In this document: one piece after another, positions 24,044 through 33,868 of the stretch | Position numbering within the stretch: the first letter of the stretch is position 1 | Layout: the number at the start of each line of letters is the position of its first letter | NCBI GenBank assembly: GCA_964342155.1 | Contig: CAYFEQ010000004.1 | Location: 40,876 to 104,875 of the forward strand | Length of the DNA: 64,000 nt | Reading direction: 5' to 3' | Origin: GCA-2701705 sp964342155 | GTDB taxonomy: Bacteria; Pseudomonadota; Gammaproteobacteria; GCA-002705445; GCA-002716945 | Translations under genes and position numbers: made by a program | Notes under the pieces: model-generated | Database searches by the model: none | Told to the model about the DNA's origin: nothing | What the model saw: the letters and a program-made list of their open reading frames with translations, nothing else

Positions 24044-26521
24044 TTAATTGAAGGGCTTAAAAGAAATTATTAATTTTGGCAATAGAGTTAGGACAGCAAG
24101 CAGCGCAATAAACATTGCCAACCCAGTTAAGAGTCCAAAAATTATTGTCGGAATGAAGTTTGAAAGAACTAAAATTGAAAAGCCAAAGATGATTGTAATG
24201 CTTGTAAAAAAAATAGCTCTACCTATACTGTCATGGCATGTAAAAACAGTTTTTTCATAATCTTTTGATTTTTCAAATTCTTCTCTAAACCTATATATAT
24301 AATGTATACTATTATCTACTGCAATCCCGATGGTAATTGCTGCTATTGTTATAGTCATCATATCTAAGGGTAGATTAATTAAACCCATTAACCCTAAAAC
24401 GAATACAGCAGCCAACAAGTTTGGAATTATTCCAATTAAAGATAATTTTAAAGATCTAAATAGAATCATAAACATTAAACCAATCCCCAACATTACAAAG
24501 CCAAGAGATAAAATTTGGGAATTAAAAAGACTTTGCAACATATTATTATATAAGACTAGAATACCTGTTATTACAAAACTCCCTTCAGGAAAGCCAAGAA
24601 GATTTATCAAATCATGTCTAATTTTGTCAATTAATTCTTTTCTTCTTAGATCTTCTTTAGAGTCCAATATTCTAAGATTAATCCGGGCTTGATTATCATC
24701 AATGGAAATATATGGATTTACAGCAACATCCTTTACCGATGTAGGTGCGCGTTTATATAACAATGCCATTTCTAGACTATCTAATTCGTTATTGTCATTC
24801 AATTCCTCAGCGACACGAAGGGTGGAGGCTAATGAAAGAACTTTCCCAACTTCTGGAAGACCATCGAGGTAATCATGAACTTTCTTTATTTGCTTAACCT
24901 TATCTGTGGTAAACCAGTTTGCACTCAAATCATTTTCACCTTCTTCGTCATCAAGCAAGTCTGCTCCAAAATCATCGTCAATTAAATCATCGTGTTTTGT
25001 ATTTTCAAATTTCAAAACTATATCTAATGGAGTAGTGCCGCCAAGCCTGTCATCTATTTGTTTCATACCTTGATAGATCTCTGTATTTGATTTGAAATAA
25101 TTTATAAAACTATTTTCAACCTTTAATTGTGTTATTCCAAATAATGTTAAAAAACCAATAAAAAATGAGACAAATAAAATTTGTTTTCCATTATTTATAG
25201 TGTAGCCAGCAAGAATTTTAGTAATTTTGAAATTAGTTGAACCTTCTTCAATATTAGTTTGTTCTTTATTTAATAAGCAAAGCAGAGAAGGCAATAGAAG
25301 GAAGGATGTCATAAATGTTACTGAAAGCCCAAATACCATCATGTATCCAAAATCTATCACGGGTTTAATGTCACTGAATACTAAAGATGTAAATGCAACT
25401 ATTGTTGTGAGCGCAGTGTACAGGCAAGGACGAACCATTTTTGATGTCATCTCTTTTACTATATCAAGCTGTCCTCTTCCAGATTGCCTACAAAGTTGTC
25501 TGTATCTAACTATAAGATGTATATTCATTGAGAGTGTCAGTATAAGCATAAGTGAAATAAAATTTGATGATATAACGGTCACCTTCCAACCAAAAAAACC
25601 TAACAAACCAATCATAACGATTACAGCATAAGCACAGCTCAATAAAGGTAAAATTATCCATTTGATCTTTCTAAATATTACAGAAAGAGTGATAACAATA
25701 AAAATAAATACGCCAAAGCCAAAATTAATTAAATCACTCTTAACATAAGAAATCATATCATCCGCTATCATTGGAACTCCGCCCAATCTTAAATCCAAAC
25801 CATGTCCATTTTCATAAGACCTTTTTATATTTCTAATATCTTTGAGCATTGTGTGTACAGCCGCATCATGTTTTGTTTTAACAATTTCATATTCTTCACG
25901 TAACCCAGACAATAATTCTTTTTCATCAGAATTTATGTTTCCCAACATTTCTTTGTCAGCTAATGCCGTTCTTTCTAAAATAAGATTATCTAGGTTCTGA
26001 TTATTTTTTATATTAATTTGTAAAGCTGTTGTTCTCGCATCCTTACTTATAATTAAGTCTTTATAAATTGGACTATTAAGTATTTCATCTCTAGCTTTTT
26101 CATGATTAACGCTGGGAGATAATATTGTAGGCACATCGTTAATCATTTCGGTATAAGATAAATCTGAACTTTTAACAAGTGGGACATCAATCAAGGTAGT
26201 TATAGAATCAACCCCTTCTACCTTCATCAGTTGATTTTTTAAATTTTTTAATATATTTAAGTTTTTTTCATTAAATATTTCTCCTTTATTAGGAGTAAAA
26301 GTCATGACCAAAAAATCTTTGGTTTGGTATCTACGCAACATTCCTCTATATGTTTTCAAATCTTGATCATTTTCAAGTATTAATGAATCTGCAGAGGCAT
26401 CTAGTTTAAAATATGGGATTGACATTGACAATGATATAATAATTACAGATAAGATGAAGAGTATGAGCTTCGGTTTACTCAGGACCCAATTGGAATATAA
26501 ATGTGAAACTTCATTAATCAT
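24044..26521 (-). CDS. RND-superfamily (MMPL/HpnN-like) exporter
   Basis: An 825-residue inner-membrane protein with the RND layout: membrane helix near residue 15-35, a large periplasmic loop, a first block of helices (about 260-430), a second periplasmic loop with an acidic insert (DDDFGADLLDDEEGEN), and a second block (about 650-810) with GIAVDNSIHYIYRFREEF, the D-x-x-x-H motif of COG1033 exporters. It has one protein rather than the tripartite RND genes, as in MMPL and HpnN. Next to mlaA and mlaC a role in lipid or sterol-like lipid movement is plausible. The substrate is unknown. Convergent with mlaC and divergent from murA. Confidence 0.85.
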   Translation of the reverse strand: MINEVSHLYSNWVLSKPKLILFILSVIIISLSMSIPYFKLDASADSLILENDQDLKTYRGMLRRYQTKDFLVMTFTPNKGEIFNEKNLNILKNLKNQLMKVEGVDSITTLIDVPLVKSSDLSYTEMINDVPTILSPSVNHEKARDEILNSPIYKDLIISKDARTTALQINIKNNQNLDNLILERTALADKEMLGNINSDEKELLSGLREEYEIVKTKHDAAVHTMLKDIRNIKRSYENGHGLDLRLGGVPMIADDMISYVKSDLINFGFGVFIFIVITLSVIFRKIKWIILPLLSCAYAVIVMIGLLGFFGWKVTVISSNFISLMLILTLSMNIHLIVRYRQLCRQSGRGQLDIVKEMTSKMVRPCLYTALTTIVAFTSLVFSDIKPVIDFGYMMVFGLSVTFMTSFLLLPSLLCLLNKEQTNIEEGSTNFKITKILAGYTINNGKQILFVSFFIGFLTLFGITQLKVENSFINYFKSNTEIYQGMKQIDDRLGGTTPLDIVLKFENTKHDDLIDDDFGADLLDDEEGENDLSANWFTTDKVKQIKKVHDYLDGLPEVGKVLSLASTLRVAEELNDNNELDSLEMALLYKRAPTSVKDVAVNPYISIDDNQARINLRILDSKEDLRRKELIDKIRHDLINLLGFPEGSFVITGILVLYNNMLQSLFNSQILSLGFVMLGIGLMFMILFRSLKLSLIGIIPNLLAAVFVLGLMGLINLPLDMMTITIAAITIGIAVDNSIHYIYRFREEFEKSKDYEKTVFTCHDSIGRAIFFTSITIIFGFSILVLSNFIPTIIFGLLTGLAMFIALLAVLTLLPKLIISFKPFN

Positions 26522-26580
26522 GGCATTATTCTTTATAAAACTTTAGAATATCCAAACAACAGAATATTTGGAAGAGAATA

Positions 26581-27840
26581 ATGGATAAATTAATTATAAA
26601 AGGAGAGAATCCTTTGAGAGGAGAGGTGTCTGTATCTGGAGCAAAGAATGCTGTTCTACCAATTCTTGCTGCATCTGTGATGCCTAAATCAGATGTAAAG
26701 ATATCAAATATTCCTCATTTGCATGATGTTACAACGACTATTGATCTACTTGGTCGTATGGGTGTTAATATTATGATGGATGAAGAAATGGATATTCATT
26801 TAGACCCTACAAAAATTAAAAAGTTTTTTGCTCCTTATGAATTAGTGAAAACGATGAGATCATCCATACTTGTTTTGGGTCCACTACTTACCAGATTTGG
26901 AGAGGCAAAAGTTTCTTTACCTGGAGGATGTGCTATAGGTACAAGGCCGGTTAATATGCACATCCAAGCTCTCAGAGATATGGGAGCAACAATAGAAATA
27001 ACAGATGGGTACATAATTGCAAAATCTAAAAAATTAAAAGGGGCTGAAATAAAATTTCCTGAATCAAGCGTCACAGGAACAGAAAATATTATTATGGCTG
27101 CATGTCTAGCTGAAGGCATAACTACAATCTCAAATGCAGCAAAGGAACCAGAAGTCATTGATTTGAGCAACTTTCTAATAAAAATGGGAGCTAAAATTTC
27201 TGGGCATGGAACTGATAAAATTGAAATTGAGGGAGTAAATGAATTAGAAGGCACTCATTATTCAGTCTTACCTGATCGAATAGAGACAGGGACATTTCTT
27301 GTAGCAGGGGCAATTACAGGCGGAACAATAAAAATAAAAAATACTGTTTCGGAACATGTGAGCGTTATCATAGATAAACTTCGTGAGGCGGGAGCTTATA
27401 TTGACGTTACTTCAACTACAATTAATCTAGATATGAAAGGAAATAGGCCTAAGCCGATTGACATAGAAACAGGACCTTACCCTAAATTTCCTACAGATAT
27501 GCAAGCACAAATAACAGCATTAAATTCAATAGCATCAGGTAACAGTCAAATCAAAGAAAATATTTTTGAAAATCGCTTTATGCATGTACAAGAAATGAAT
27601 AGAATGGGAGCCAATATTGTGGTGAAAAATAATTGTGCTCATGTAGTGGGCGTAGACTCTTTAATTGGAGCACCGGTTATGGCTACAGATTTAAGGGCAT
27701 CGGCGAGCTTGATTCTGGCTGGATTAGTGGCATCAGGTACAACTGAAATAGGAAGGATTTATCATATTGATAGAGGGTATGATTGCATAGAAGAGAAGTT
27801 AAGACAGTTAGGTGCGAAAATTGAACGAGTACCAATGTAG
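26581..27840 (+). CDS. murA: UDP-N-acetylglucosamine 1-carboxyvinyltransferase
   Basis: A 419-residue EPSP-synthase-like enzyme for the first committed peptidoglycan step, transferring enolpyruvate from PEP. Lys22 in SGAKNAVLPIL and the active-site Cys117 in LPGGCAIGTRPV are present, so the enzyme should be fosfomycin-sensitive. Full length for the family. It is followed by hisG 15 bases later, the gene order seen in beta- and gammaproteobacteria. The small BolA-like gene often upstream (ibaG) is missing here. Confidence 0.97.
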   Translation: MDKLIIKGENPLRGEVSVSGAKNAVLPILAASVMPKSDVKISNIPHLHDVTTTIDLLGRMGVNIMMDEEMDIHLDPTKIKKFFAPYELVKTMRSSILVLGPLLTRFGEAKVSLPGGCAIGTRPVNMHIQALRDMGATIEITDGYIIAKSKKLKGAEIKFPESSVTGTENIIMAACLAEGITTISNAAKEPEVIDLSNFLIKMGAKISGHGTDKIEIEGVNELEGTHYSVLPDRIETGTFLVAGAITGGTIKIKNTVSEHVSVIIDKLREAGAYIDVTSTTINLDMKGNRPKPIDIETGPYPKFPTDMQAQITALNSIASGNSQIKENIFENRFMHVQEMNRMGANIVVKNNCAHVVGVDSLIGAPVMATDLRASASLILAGLVASGTTEIGRIYHIDRGYDCIEEKLRQLGAKIERVPM

Positions 27841-27855
27841 GTATATTTTATAAAA

Positions 27856-28467
27856 ATGAGATTAGCTATTTCAAAAGGTCGTATTTTAGAAGATGCATTA
27901 AGCATGCTACAAAAAAGTGGTGTGAAATGTAATGGATCTCCACTTTTATCAAGGAAACTTATATTTTCTACAAATAAAAGAAATTTAGAAATTATTGTAG
28001 TTAGAGCGAGTGATGTGCCTCTATATATAGAATCAGGTAAAGTAGATTTGGGCATCGTTGGTAAGGATACCTTATTGGAAGCGAACAAAAATAATCATTT
28101 TAGATTATTAGATTTGAATATAGCTAACTGTAAACTAATAGTAGCAGCTAAAAACAAAATCAAACTTAAGAACAATATAAAGGTTGCGTCCAAATACCCG
28201 AATATAACTAAAAAATTTTTTCATGAAAAAGGATTTCAATGTTCTGTAATGAAGCTTTATGGATCCATTGAACTTGCTGCAGTCCTAAATATGGTTGATG
28301 TAATTGTAGATTTAGTTGAAACAGGCCGAACTCTCAAAGAAAATGGTTTAAAAGAAATAGATTTAATCCATAAAATTAGCTCAGTTTTAATAGTTAACAA
28401 AAGCTCATACAAAGTTAACAGAAATGAAATAGATGATTTTGTAAACTTAATAAATAAAGCCGGATAA
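27856..28467 (+). CDS. hisG: ATP phosphoribosyltransferase, short form
   Basis: A 203-residue HisG of the short class, which lacks the C-terminal regulatory ACT-like domain and needs HisZ for activity and histidine feedback. Motifs: LAISKGRILEDALSML at the start, GIVGKDTL, and VDVIVDLVETGRTLKENGL, the PRPP-binding loop. It catalyses the first step of histidine synthesis. A hisZ gene is not in the window. It is followed four bases later by aroG, which interrupts the usual hisG-hisD order. Confidence 0.95.
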   Translation: MRLAISKGRILEDALSMLQKSGVKCNGSPLLSRKLIFSTNKRNLEIIVVRASDVPLYIESGKVDLGIVGKDTLLEANKNNHFRLLDLNIANCKLIVAAKNKIKLKNNIKVASKYPNITKKFFHEKGFQCSVMKLYGSIELAAVLNMVDVIVDLVETGRTLKENGLKEIDLIHKISSVLIVNKSSYKVNRNEIDDFVNLINKAG

Positions 28468-28470
28468 CAT

Positions 28471-29529
28471 ATGGGAAAGAAAAATCTAACTGATGACCTT
28501 AAAATTTCATCCACTAAAGAACTAATTACCCCAAAGGAACTAATTAGTAAATTTCCTATGTCTAAAAAGGCTATTGAAACAGTTGTAAAAACTCGTAATG
28601 AAATTATTAGTATTTTAGATGGGACAGATAAGAGGCTACTTATGATTGTTGGTCCTTGTTCAATTCATGATGTTGATTCTGCAGCAGATTATGCTGGACG
28701 TCTTCTTAAAATTAAGAGGGAAGTTGAAAAAAATATTTTAGTTGTTATGCGTGTTTATTTTGAAAAACCAAGAACTGTCATTGGTTGGAAAGGGTTAATT
28801 AATGATCCTGAGCTTGATGGTAGTTTTCAAATTAATAAAGGTATAAAGATTGCGAGAAAATTACTGTTGGATTTTGCTGACATGGGTATGCCTTCAGGAC
28901 ATGAATATTTAGATTTAATTAGTCCACAATATATCTCTGATATTATTAGTTGGGGAGCAATAGGGGCTAGGACTACAGAAAGTCAAAGTCACAGAGAATT
29001 AGCGTCTGGATTATCATGCCCTGTAGGTTTTAAAAATGGTACTGATGGTGGAATTCAAATTGCAATAGATGCTATAAAGGCAGCTAGTAGACCACATAAT
29101 TTTTTGTCTGTAACAAAAGAAGGAAAGTCTGCAATATTTTCAACCACTGGCAATAAAGATTGTCATGTTATTCTAAGAGGTGGAGTTAGAGAAAATTACT
29201 CAGCTAAGGATATAAAGAGCGTAGTCAAAACACTTGAAAACAATAATCTAAATCCCAATGTGATGATTGATGCTAGTCATGCAAACAGTCAAAAAGATTA
29301 CACTAAACAAAAAATAGTTATACATGATGTAGCTGAACAAATTAATAATGGAAATAAAAATATTATAGGGGTTATGATAGAAAGTAATTTAGTAGAAGGT
29401 AAACAAAATGTTGGTAAACGATCGGATTTAAAATACGGTCAAAGTATAACAGATGCTTGTATAGGGTGGGATGAGACTGAAACACTAATTATGTTACTAA
29501 ATAATGCTATAGAAAAGAACGGAAATTGA
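28471..29529 (+). CDS. aroG: 3-deoxy-7-phosphoheptulonate synthase (DAHP synthase, type I)
   Basis: A 352-residue class I-alpha DAHP synthase for the first step of aromatic amino acid synthesis from PEP and erythrose 4-phosphate. Conserved stretches: IVGPCSIHDVDSA (metal Cys), MRVYFEKPRTVIGWKG, GARTTESQSHRELASG, and VMIDASHANSQKDY. The N-terminal extension that carries feedback sites is present; which amino acid inhibits it cannot be told. It is placed between hisG and hisD with spacers of 3 and 4 bases, so it must be transcribed with them. Confidence 0.95.
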   Translation: MGKKNLTDDLKISSTKELITPKELISKFPMSKKAIETVVKTRNEIISILDGTDKRLLMIVGPCSIHDVDSAADYAGRLLKIKREVEKNILVVMRVYFEKPRTVIGWKGLINDPELDGSFQINKGIKIARKLLLDFADMGMPSGHEYLDLISPQYISDIISWGAIGARTTESQSHRELASGLSCPVGFKNGTDGGIQIAIDAIKAASRPHNFLSVTKEGKSAIFSTTGNKDCHVILRGGVRENYSAKDIKSVVKTLENNNLNPNVMIDASHANSQKDYTKQKIVIHDVAEQINNGNKNIIGVMIESNLVEGKQNVGKRSDLKYGQSITDACIGWDETETLIMLLNNAIEKNGN

Positions 29530-29533
29530 TTAT

Positions 29534-30835
29534 ATGAGAATTAATATAGATATTTTAGATACAACAAAGAGAACTTTTTGGAATACTTTTTATAAGAAGA
29601 TAGATTTAGCGAGAAACATTGATAAAAAAACTGATGAACATGTAAAAAAAATTATTGATTCAGTTAAAAAAAATGGAGATAAATCTCTTTTAAAACTTAT
29701 AAATAAATATGATGGATATAAAATAAAAAATATCAAGAATACACGTATTTCAAAAAAAGCAATCTCTAATGCAAAGAAAATGGTTTCAAGAGATGCTTTA
29801 ATGAATTTACAAAAATCCATAAGAAGAATTTCATCATTCTGCAAAAAACAACTTTCTTCCAGTTGGGGTGAGAGGAAAAACAATTCTTATCTTGGTGAAA
29901 GAGTAACCCCTATAGATTCCGTTGGCATCTATGTGCCAGGTGGTAAAGCCTCATATCCATCAACCGTGATGATGAATGCAGTCCCAGCTAAGATTGCAGG
30001 CGTAAATAAAATTATAATGAGTTGTCCAATGGATGATATTGAACAACATAGTTTAGCAATTGTTGCTGCAGAATTATGTGGAGTTAATGAAATCTATAAG
30101 ATTGGTGGAGCTCATGCTATTGCAGCATTAGCGTATGGAACAAAAAATATACCAAAGGTTGATAAAATTGTTGGTCCTGGAAATATATATGTAACATTAG
30201 CAAAAAAAATGCTGTTTGGTGAAGTTGGCATTGATAATATTGCAGGTCCATCTGAGGTTGTTGTCATAGCAGATAATACTGCAAACCCAGAATGGATAGC
30301 TATGGATTTGTTTTCTCAAGCGGAACATGACGAACTGGCACAAGCAATACTCTTAACACCAAGTATTACTCTTATAAAATCAGTAAGAGAAGCAATGGAA
30401 GGTTTAATTAATACATTACCTAGAAAAAAAATTATTTTAAAGTCCCTTAAAAATAGAGGTATGTTTGTAAAAACAAAAAATCTTGATGAAGCAGCTCATG
30501 TTGGTAATATAATTGCACCTGAGCATTTAGAAATTATTTGTAGAAATAACGAGAAAGTTTTCAAAAAGATAAAAAATGCTGGGGCAATTTTTTTAGGCGA
30601 ATACAGCCCAGAGGTTTTTGGTGATTACTGCGCAGGGCCAAATCATGTTTTACCTACATCAGGTTCAGCAAAGTTTTCATCACCATTGAGTGTATATGAT
30701 TTTCAAAAACGTTCTAGTGTTGTAAAAATTTCAAAACAAACTGCGAAAGAATTAAGCTCTATAGCATCATCTTTAGCTGAAGCAGAAGGTCTGCAAGCTC
30801 ACGCTATATCAGCACGTTTACGAAAACAAAAATAA
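29534..30835 (+). CDS. hisD: Histidinol dehydrogenase
   Basis: A 433-residue NAD-dependent enzyme for the last two steps of histidine synthesis. Motifs: VGIYVPGGKASYPSTVMM, IGGAHAIAALAYGT, KIVGPGNIYVTLAKK, AGPSEVVVIAD, the zinc-site AEHDE, and the catalytic APEHLEI (Glu and His). Full family length. It is last in murA-hisG-aroG-hisD; hisC, which commonly follows, is absent, so remaining his genes are elsewhere. The tail converges with the degS-like gene after a 21-base AT-rich spacer. Confidence 0.96.
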   Translation: MRINIDILDTTKRTFWNTFYKKIDLARNIDKKTDEHVKKIIDSVKKNGDKSLLKLINKYDGYKIKNIKNTRISKKAISNAKKMVSRDALMNLQKSIRRISSFCKKQLSSSWGERKNNSYLGERVTPIDSVGIYVPGGKASYPSTVMMNAVPAKIAGVNKIIMSCPMDDIEQHSLAIVAAELCGVNEIYKIGGAHAIAALAYGTKNIPKVDKIVGPGNIYVTLAKKMLFGEVGIDNIAGPSEVVVIADNTANPEWIAMDLFSQAEHDELAQAILLTPSITLIKSVREAMEGLINTLPRKKIILKSLKNRGMFVKTKNLDEAAHVGNIIAPEHLEIICRNNEKVFKKIKNAGAIFLGEYSPEVFGDYCAGPNHVLPTSGSAKFSSPLSVYDFQKRSSVVKISKQTAKELSSIASSLAEAEGLQAHAISARLRKQK

Positions 30836-30856
30836 TATAATTATTAGAAATAATAT

Positions 30857-31936
30857 TTATTTGATAGGTCTTTTAGTAACAACTAAAACAAATTTTAATT
30901 CTTTATCTTTTCTTTGAATTTCAAGAATTACTGTTTGTTCAGGCATAAAATCTGCCACCATATTTTGTATATCTTTAATATCGTAAACCTCAACGTCATT
31001 AATCTTTCTTACAATATCACCTATCCTTATACCTGCTATATCTGCTGGACCATTTTTGTAAATACTTTCAATTAAAACTCCTCTCCCATTAAATTCAGGT
31101 ACAGCAGTTAAACCAAGAAATCCACGTGTGACTTCTCCTTTTTCAATTATTTGTGTTAAAACATTTTTTACCATGTCAGCAGGAATTGCCCATCCAATAC
31201 CATCTGATCCACCACCAGATTTTTTTGATGTTGATATTGCAGTATTTATACCAACCATTTCACCCTTGGTATTCACGAGAGCTCCACCAGAATTACCTGA
31301 GTTAATTGCGGCATCAGTCTGTATAAAACGTTCATATGTATTTAAACCAACTCTATCTCTCCCAGTAGCAGAAATGATACCCATAGTTATACTTTGGCCA
31401 ACTCCTAATGGATTTCCAATTGCTAAAACTACATCGCCAACATCTACAGATAAAATATTTCCAAAAGTAATAGGCTTTAGAGACGCATTAATTTTTAAAA
31501 CAGCTAAATCAGTCTCAGGGTCAATTCCAACTAATTCCGCTACATAACTTGTACCATCAAAGTCAACTACTGTAGCTGCAGTTGCAGATCTTATTACATG
31601 ATAGTTAGTAACTATATGTCCACTATTAGTAACTATAACTCCTGAGCCTTGACCTTGTGCACGTCTAGGTGGAACTCTTAAGAGTTGGCCAGTTTCTGGA
31701 TCAAAAATAAGAGTATTACTTCTCTGAGGTATATTTACCTGAGTGTAAATTGTAACAACAGACTCTTTTACCTTATTAAAGGTGGCTGAATAAGATATAG
31801 GCGCAGCCGTCGATTCTTGCACGGAAGAATCTCCTTCTACAACTTCAACTCTTGTGCTTAAAATGCTTGGGCTAACAAGATAGATAATAAGCGCAGTTAC
31901 TATACCAACTAATATATAATTTAACTTTTCTCTCAT
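30857..31936 (-). CDS. Membrane-anchored periplasmic serine protease, DegS/AlgW type
   Basis: A 359-residue HtrA-family protease. It has an N-terminal membrane anchor (about residues 7-25), the catalytic triad His113 (TNYHVIRS), Asp143 (DPETDLAVL), Ser216 (INSGNSGGALVN), and a single PDZ domain at about residues 260-355. One PDZ and a retained anchor point to the DegS/AlgW branch, which senses misfolded outer-membrane proteins and starts the sigma-E cascade, over DegP/DegQ. Position next to hisD and petABC is that of algW in Pseudomonas. RseA and sigma-E are not in the window. Divergent from petA. Confidence 0.93.
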   Translation of the reverse strand: MREKLNYILVGIVTALIIYLVSPSILSTRVEVVEGDSSVQESTAAPISYSATFNKVKESVVTIYTQVNIPQRSNTLIFDPETGQLLRVPPRRAQGQGSGVIVTNSGHIVTNYHVIRSATAATVVDFDGTSYVAELVGIDPETDLAVLKINASLKPITFGNILSVDVGDVVLAIGNPLGVGQSITMGIISATGRDRVGLNTYERFIQTDAAINSGNSGGALVNTKGEMVGINTAISTSKKSGGGSDGIGWAIPADMVKNVLTQIIEKGEVTRGFLGLTAVPEFNGRGVLIESIYKNGPADIAGIRIGDIVRKINDVEVYDIKDIQNMVADFMPEQTVILEIQRKDKELKFVLVVTKRPIK

Positions 31937-32057
31937 GACAGTTATTTAATAAATCTACACTTAAATAATACAATAAATAAATTAGTTTACAGTTTTTATT
32001 ATATATTTGAGTAACATTTTTTGTAAATAATGTGGTATCATTAGCTGGATACATCGG

Positions 32058-32651
32058 ATGACTGATTCAAAAAAATCTACTAATCGCAGAAAATTTTTAT
32101 CCAATCTGACTATAGCTTTGGGTAGTGTAGGAACTATCTTTGGCTTAATCCCATTCTTTTCTTCTATGTCCCCCAGTGAAAAAACAAAAATGGCTGGAGC
32201 ACCAGTAGAAGTAGACATTTCAAACTTAAAACCAGGTGCATTTAAAGTTGTTGAATGGAGAGGGAAACCTGTTTGGGTGGTCAGAAGAACACCTGAAATG
32301 TTAAGCAAGATTAAAGAAGAAGCTGATTACCTAAGCGACCCAACATCTTTAGAAGATTTTCAACCTACATATGCCCAGAATAAATATCGTTCAATCAAAC
32401 CAGAGTATTTAGTATTGTTAGGAATTTGTACACATCTGGGTTGTTCGCCTTTATATAAACCAAATCAAAATACATCTGAGTTTGGATTGAATTGGAAAGG
32501 TGGTTTCTTTTGTCCTTGTCATGGATCAACATTTGATTTATCTGGCCGTGTGTATAAAGGAGTTCCAGCACCAACAAACCTTGAAGTGCCGCCTTATCGA
32601 TTTATTTCTGAAACAGTAATTTTAATTGGAGAAGATGGAGAGAAAGTTTAA
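32058..32651 (+). CDS. petA: Ubiquinol-cytochrome c reductase, Rieske iron-sulfur subunit
   Basis: A 197-residue Rieske protein of complex III. The N-terminus carries a Tat-like signal anchor (NRRKFLSNL followed by a hydrophobic helix). The 2Fe-2S cluster ligands are Cys124/His126 (CTHLGC) and Cys152/His155 (CPCHGS), and Cys129 and Cys154 form the stabilising disulfide. The stop shares one base with the petB ATG (TAATG). Electron flow runs from ubiquinol through this subunit to cytochrome c1. Confidence 0.97.
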   Translation: MTDSKKSTNRRKFLSNLTIALGSVGTIFGLIPFFSSMSPSEKTKMAGAPVEVDISNLKPGAFKVVEWRGKPVWVVRRTPEMLSKIKEEADYLSDPTSLEDFQPTYAQNKYRSIKPEYLVLLGICTHLGCSPLYKPNQNTSEFGLNWKGGFFCPCHGSTFDLSGRVYKGVPAPTNLEVPPYRFISETVILIGEDGEKV

Positions 32652-33868
32652 TGGGTAAATTTATGTCATGGATAGATGCAAGATTACCAGTAAGTGAGTT
32701 CTTTAGAAACCACCTATCAAAATATTATGCGCCGAAAAATTTTAATTTTTTTTATTTTTTTGGTGCCTTAGCTTTATTCGTATTTATTCTTCAGATAATT
32801 ACAGGAATTTTTTTAACAATAAACTATAAACCTGATGCTGCAAATGCTTTTGCTTCAGTAGAATATATAATGAGAGATGTTGAATGGGGTTGGTTAATCC
32901 GATATATGCATTCAACAGGGGCATCGTTCTTTTTTGTCATTATTTATCTTCATATGTTTCGTGCTCTTCTTTATGGTTCTTTTAAAAAACCTAGAGAGCT
33001 TATTTGGATTTTTGGCATGCTTATATATGTACTACTAATGGCAGAAGCTTTTATGGGTTATTTATTACCTTGGGGACAAATGTCTTATTGGGGTGCGCAA
33101 GTAATTATTTCTCTTTTTGGTGCAATACCATATATAGGAGAAGGACTCGCTCTATGGATTAGAGGCGACTATGTAGTATCTGATGTCACTTTAAATAGGT
33201 TTTTTGCTTTTCATGTAATAGCACTACCGTTATTGCTTTTTGCTTTAATTTATCTTCATCTTGCAGCGCTACATACTGTTGGGTCAAATAATCCTGATGG
33301 AATTGAAATCAAAAATAATACTGATGAGACTGGTAAACCTAAAGACGGCATACCTTTTCATCCATACTATACTGTGAAAGATATTTTCGGTTTATCAGTA
33401 TTCTTAGTAATATTTACTTTCGTGGTTTTCTTTCTACCTGAGTTTGGAGGTTATTTTCTTGAGCGAGATAATTTTATTCCTGCAGACCCACTTAAAACAC
33501 CAGAGCATATTCAACCGCTTTGGTATTTTACTCCGTTCTACGCAATCTTACGGGCCATCCCTGATAAGCTTGGTGGAGTTATAGCGATGGGTATAGCTAT
33601 ACTTATTCTATTTGTAATGCCATGGTTAGATAGGTGCCCGGTCAAATCAATAAGATATAGATCTAATTTATATAAAATAAATTTAACTTTATTTGTTATT
33701 AGTTTCATAGGACTTGGTTATATCGGAATGAATCCACCTACTCCATTATTAACTTGGGTTGGGAGACTTCTTACCCTTATCTATTTTGGATTTTTTGCTG
33801 TACTTTATCTAACTAGTAAAAATGAAAATACAAAAGAAGTGCCGGAAAGAGTGAGAATGGATGAATAG
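32651..33868 (+). CDS. petB: Cytochrome b subunit of the bc1 complex
   Basis: A 405-residue membrane protein with eight helices. Haem ligands His87/His101 (MHSTGASFFFVIIYLH) and His188/His203 (FHVIALPLLLFALIYLH) are in place. The Qo-site PEWY motif appears as PLWYFTPFYAILR, a variant near the PVWY form common in proteobacteria. It starts on the last base of petA and overlaps petC by 8 bases. Full-length, unsplit cytochrome b of the proteobacterial type. Confidence 0.97.
   Translation: MGKFMSWIDARLPVSEFFRNHLSKYYAPKNFNFFYFFGALALFVFILQIITGIFLTINYKPDAANAFASVEYIMRDVEWGWLIRYMHSTGASFFFVIIYLHMFRALLYGSFKKPRELIWIFGMLIYVLLMAEAFMGYLLPWGQMSYWGAQVIISLFGAIPYIGEGLALWIRGDYVVSDVTLNRFFAFHVIALPLLLFALIYLHLAALHTVGSNNPDGIEIKNNTDETGKPKDGIPFHPYYTVKDIFGLSVFLVIFTFVVFFLPEFGGYFLERDNFIPADPLKTPEHIQPLWYFTPFYAILRAIPDKLGGVIAMGIAILILFVMPWLDRCPVKSIRYRSNLYKINLTLFVISFIGLGYIGMNPPTPLLTWVGRLLTLIYFGFFAVLYLTSKNENTKEVPERVRMDE

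Noticed and set aside
26835..27254. 139-codon open frame on the minus strand inside murA
   Set aside because: It is antisense to a well-conserved gene, has no recognisable domain or ribosome site, and similar long antisense frames occur opposite many genes here.
30836..30856. AT-only hairpin between hisD and the degS-like gene as a bidirectional terminator
   Set aside because: The stem contains only A-T pairs and no clear U-run follows; it is as likely to be chance in this composition.
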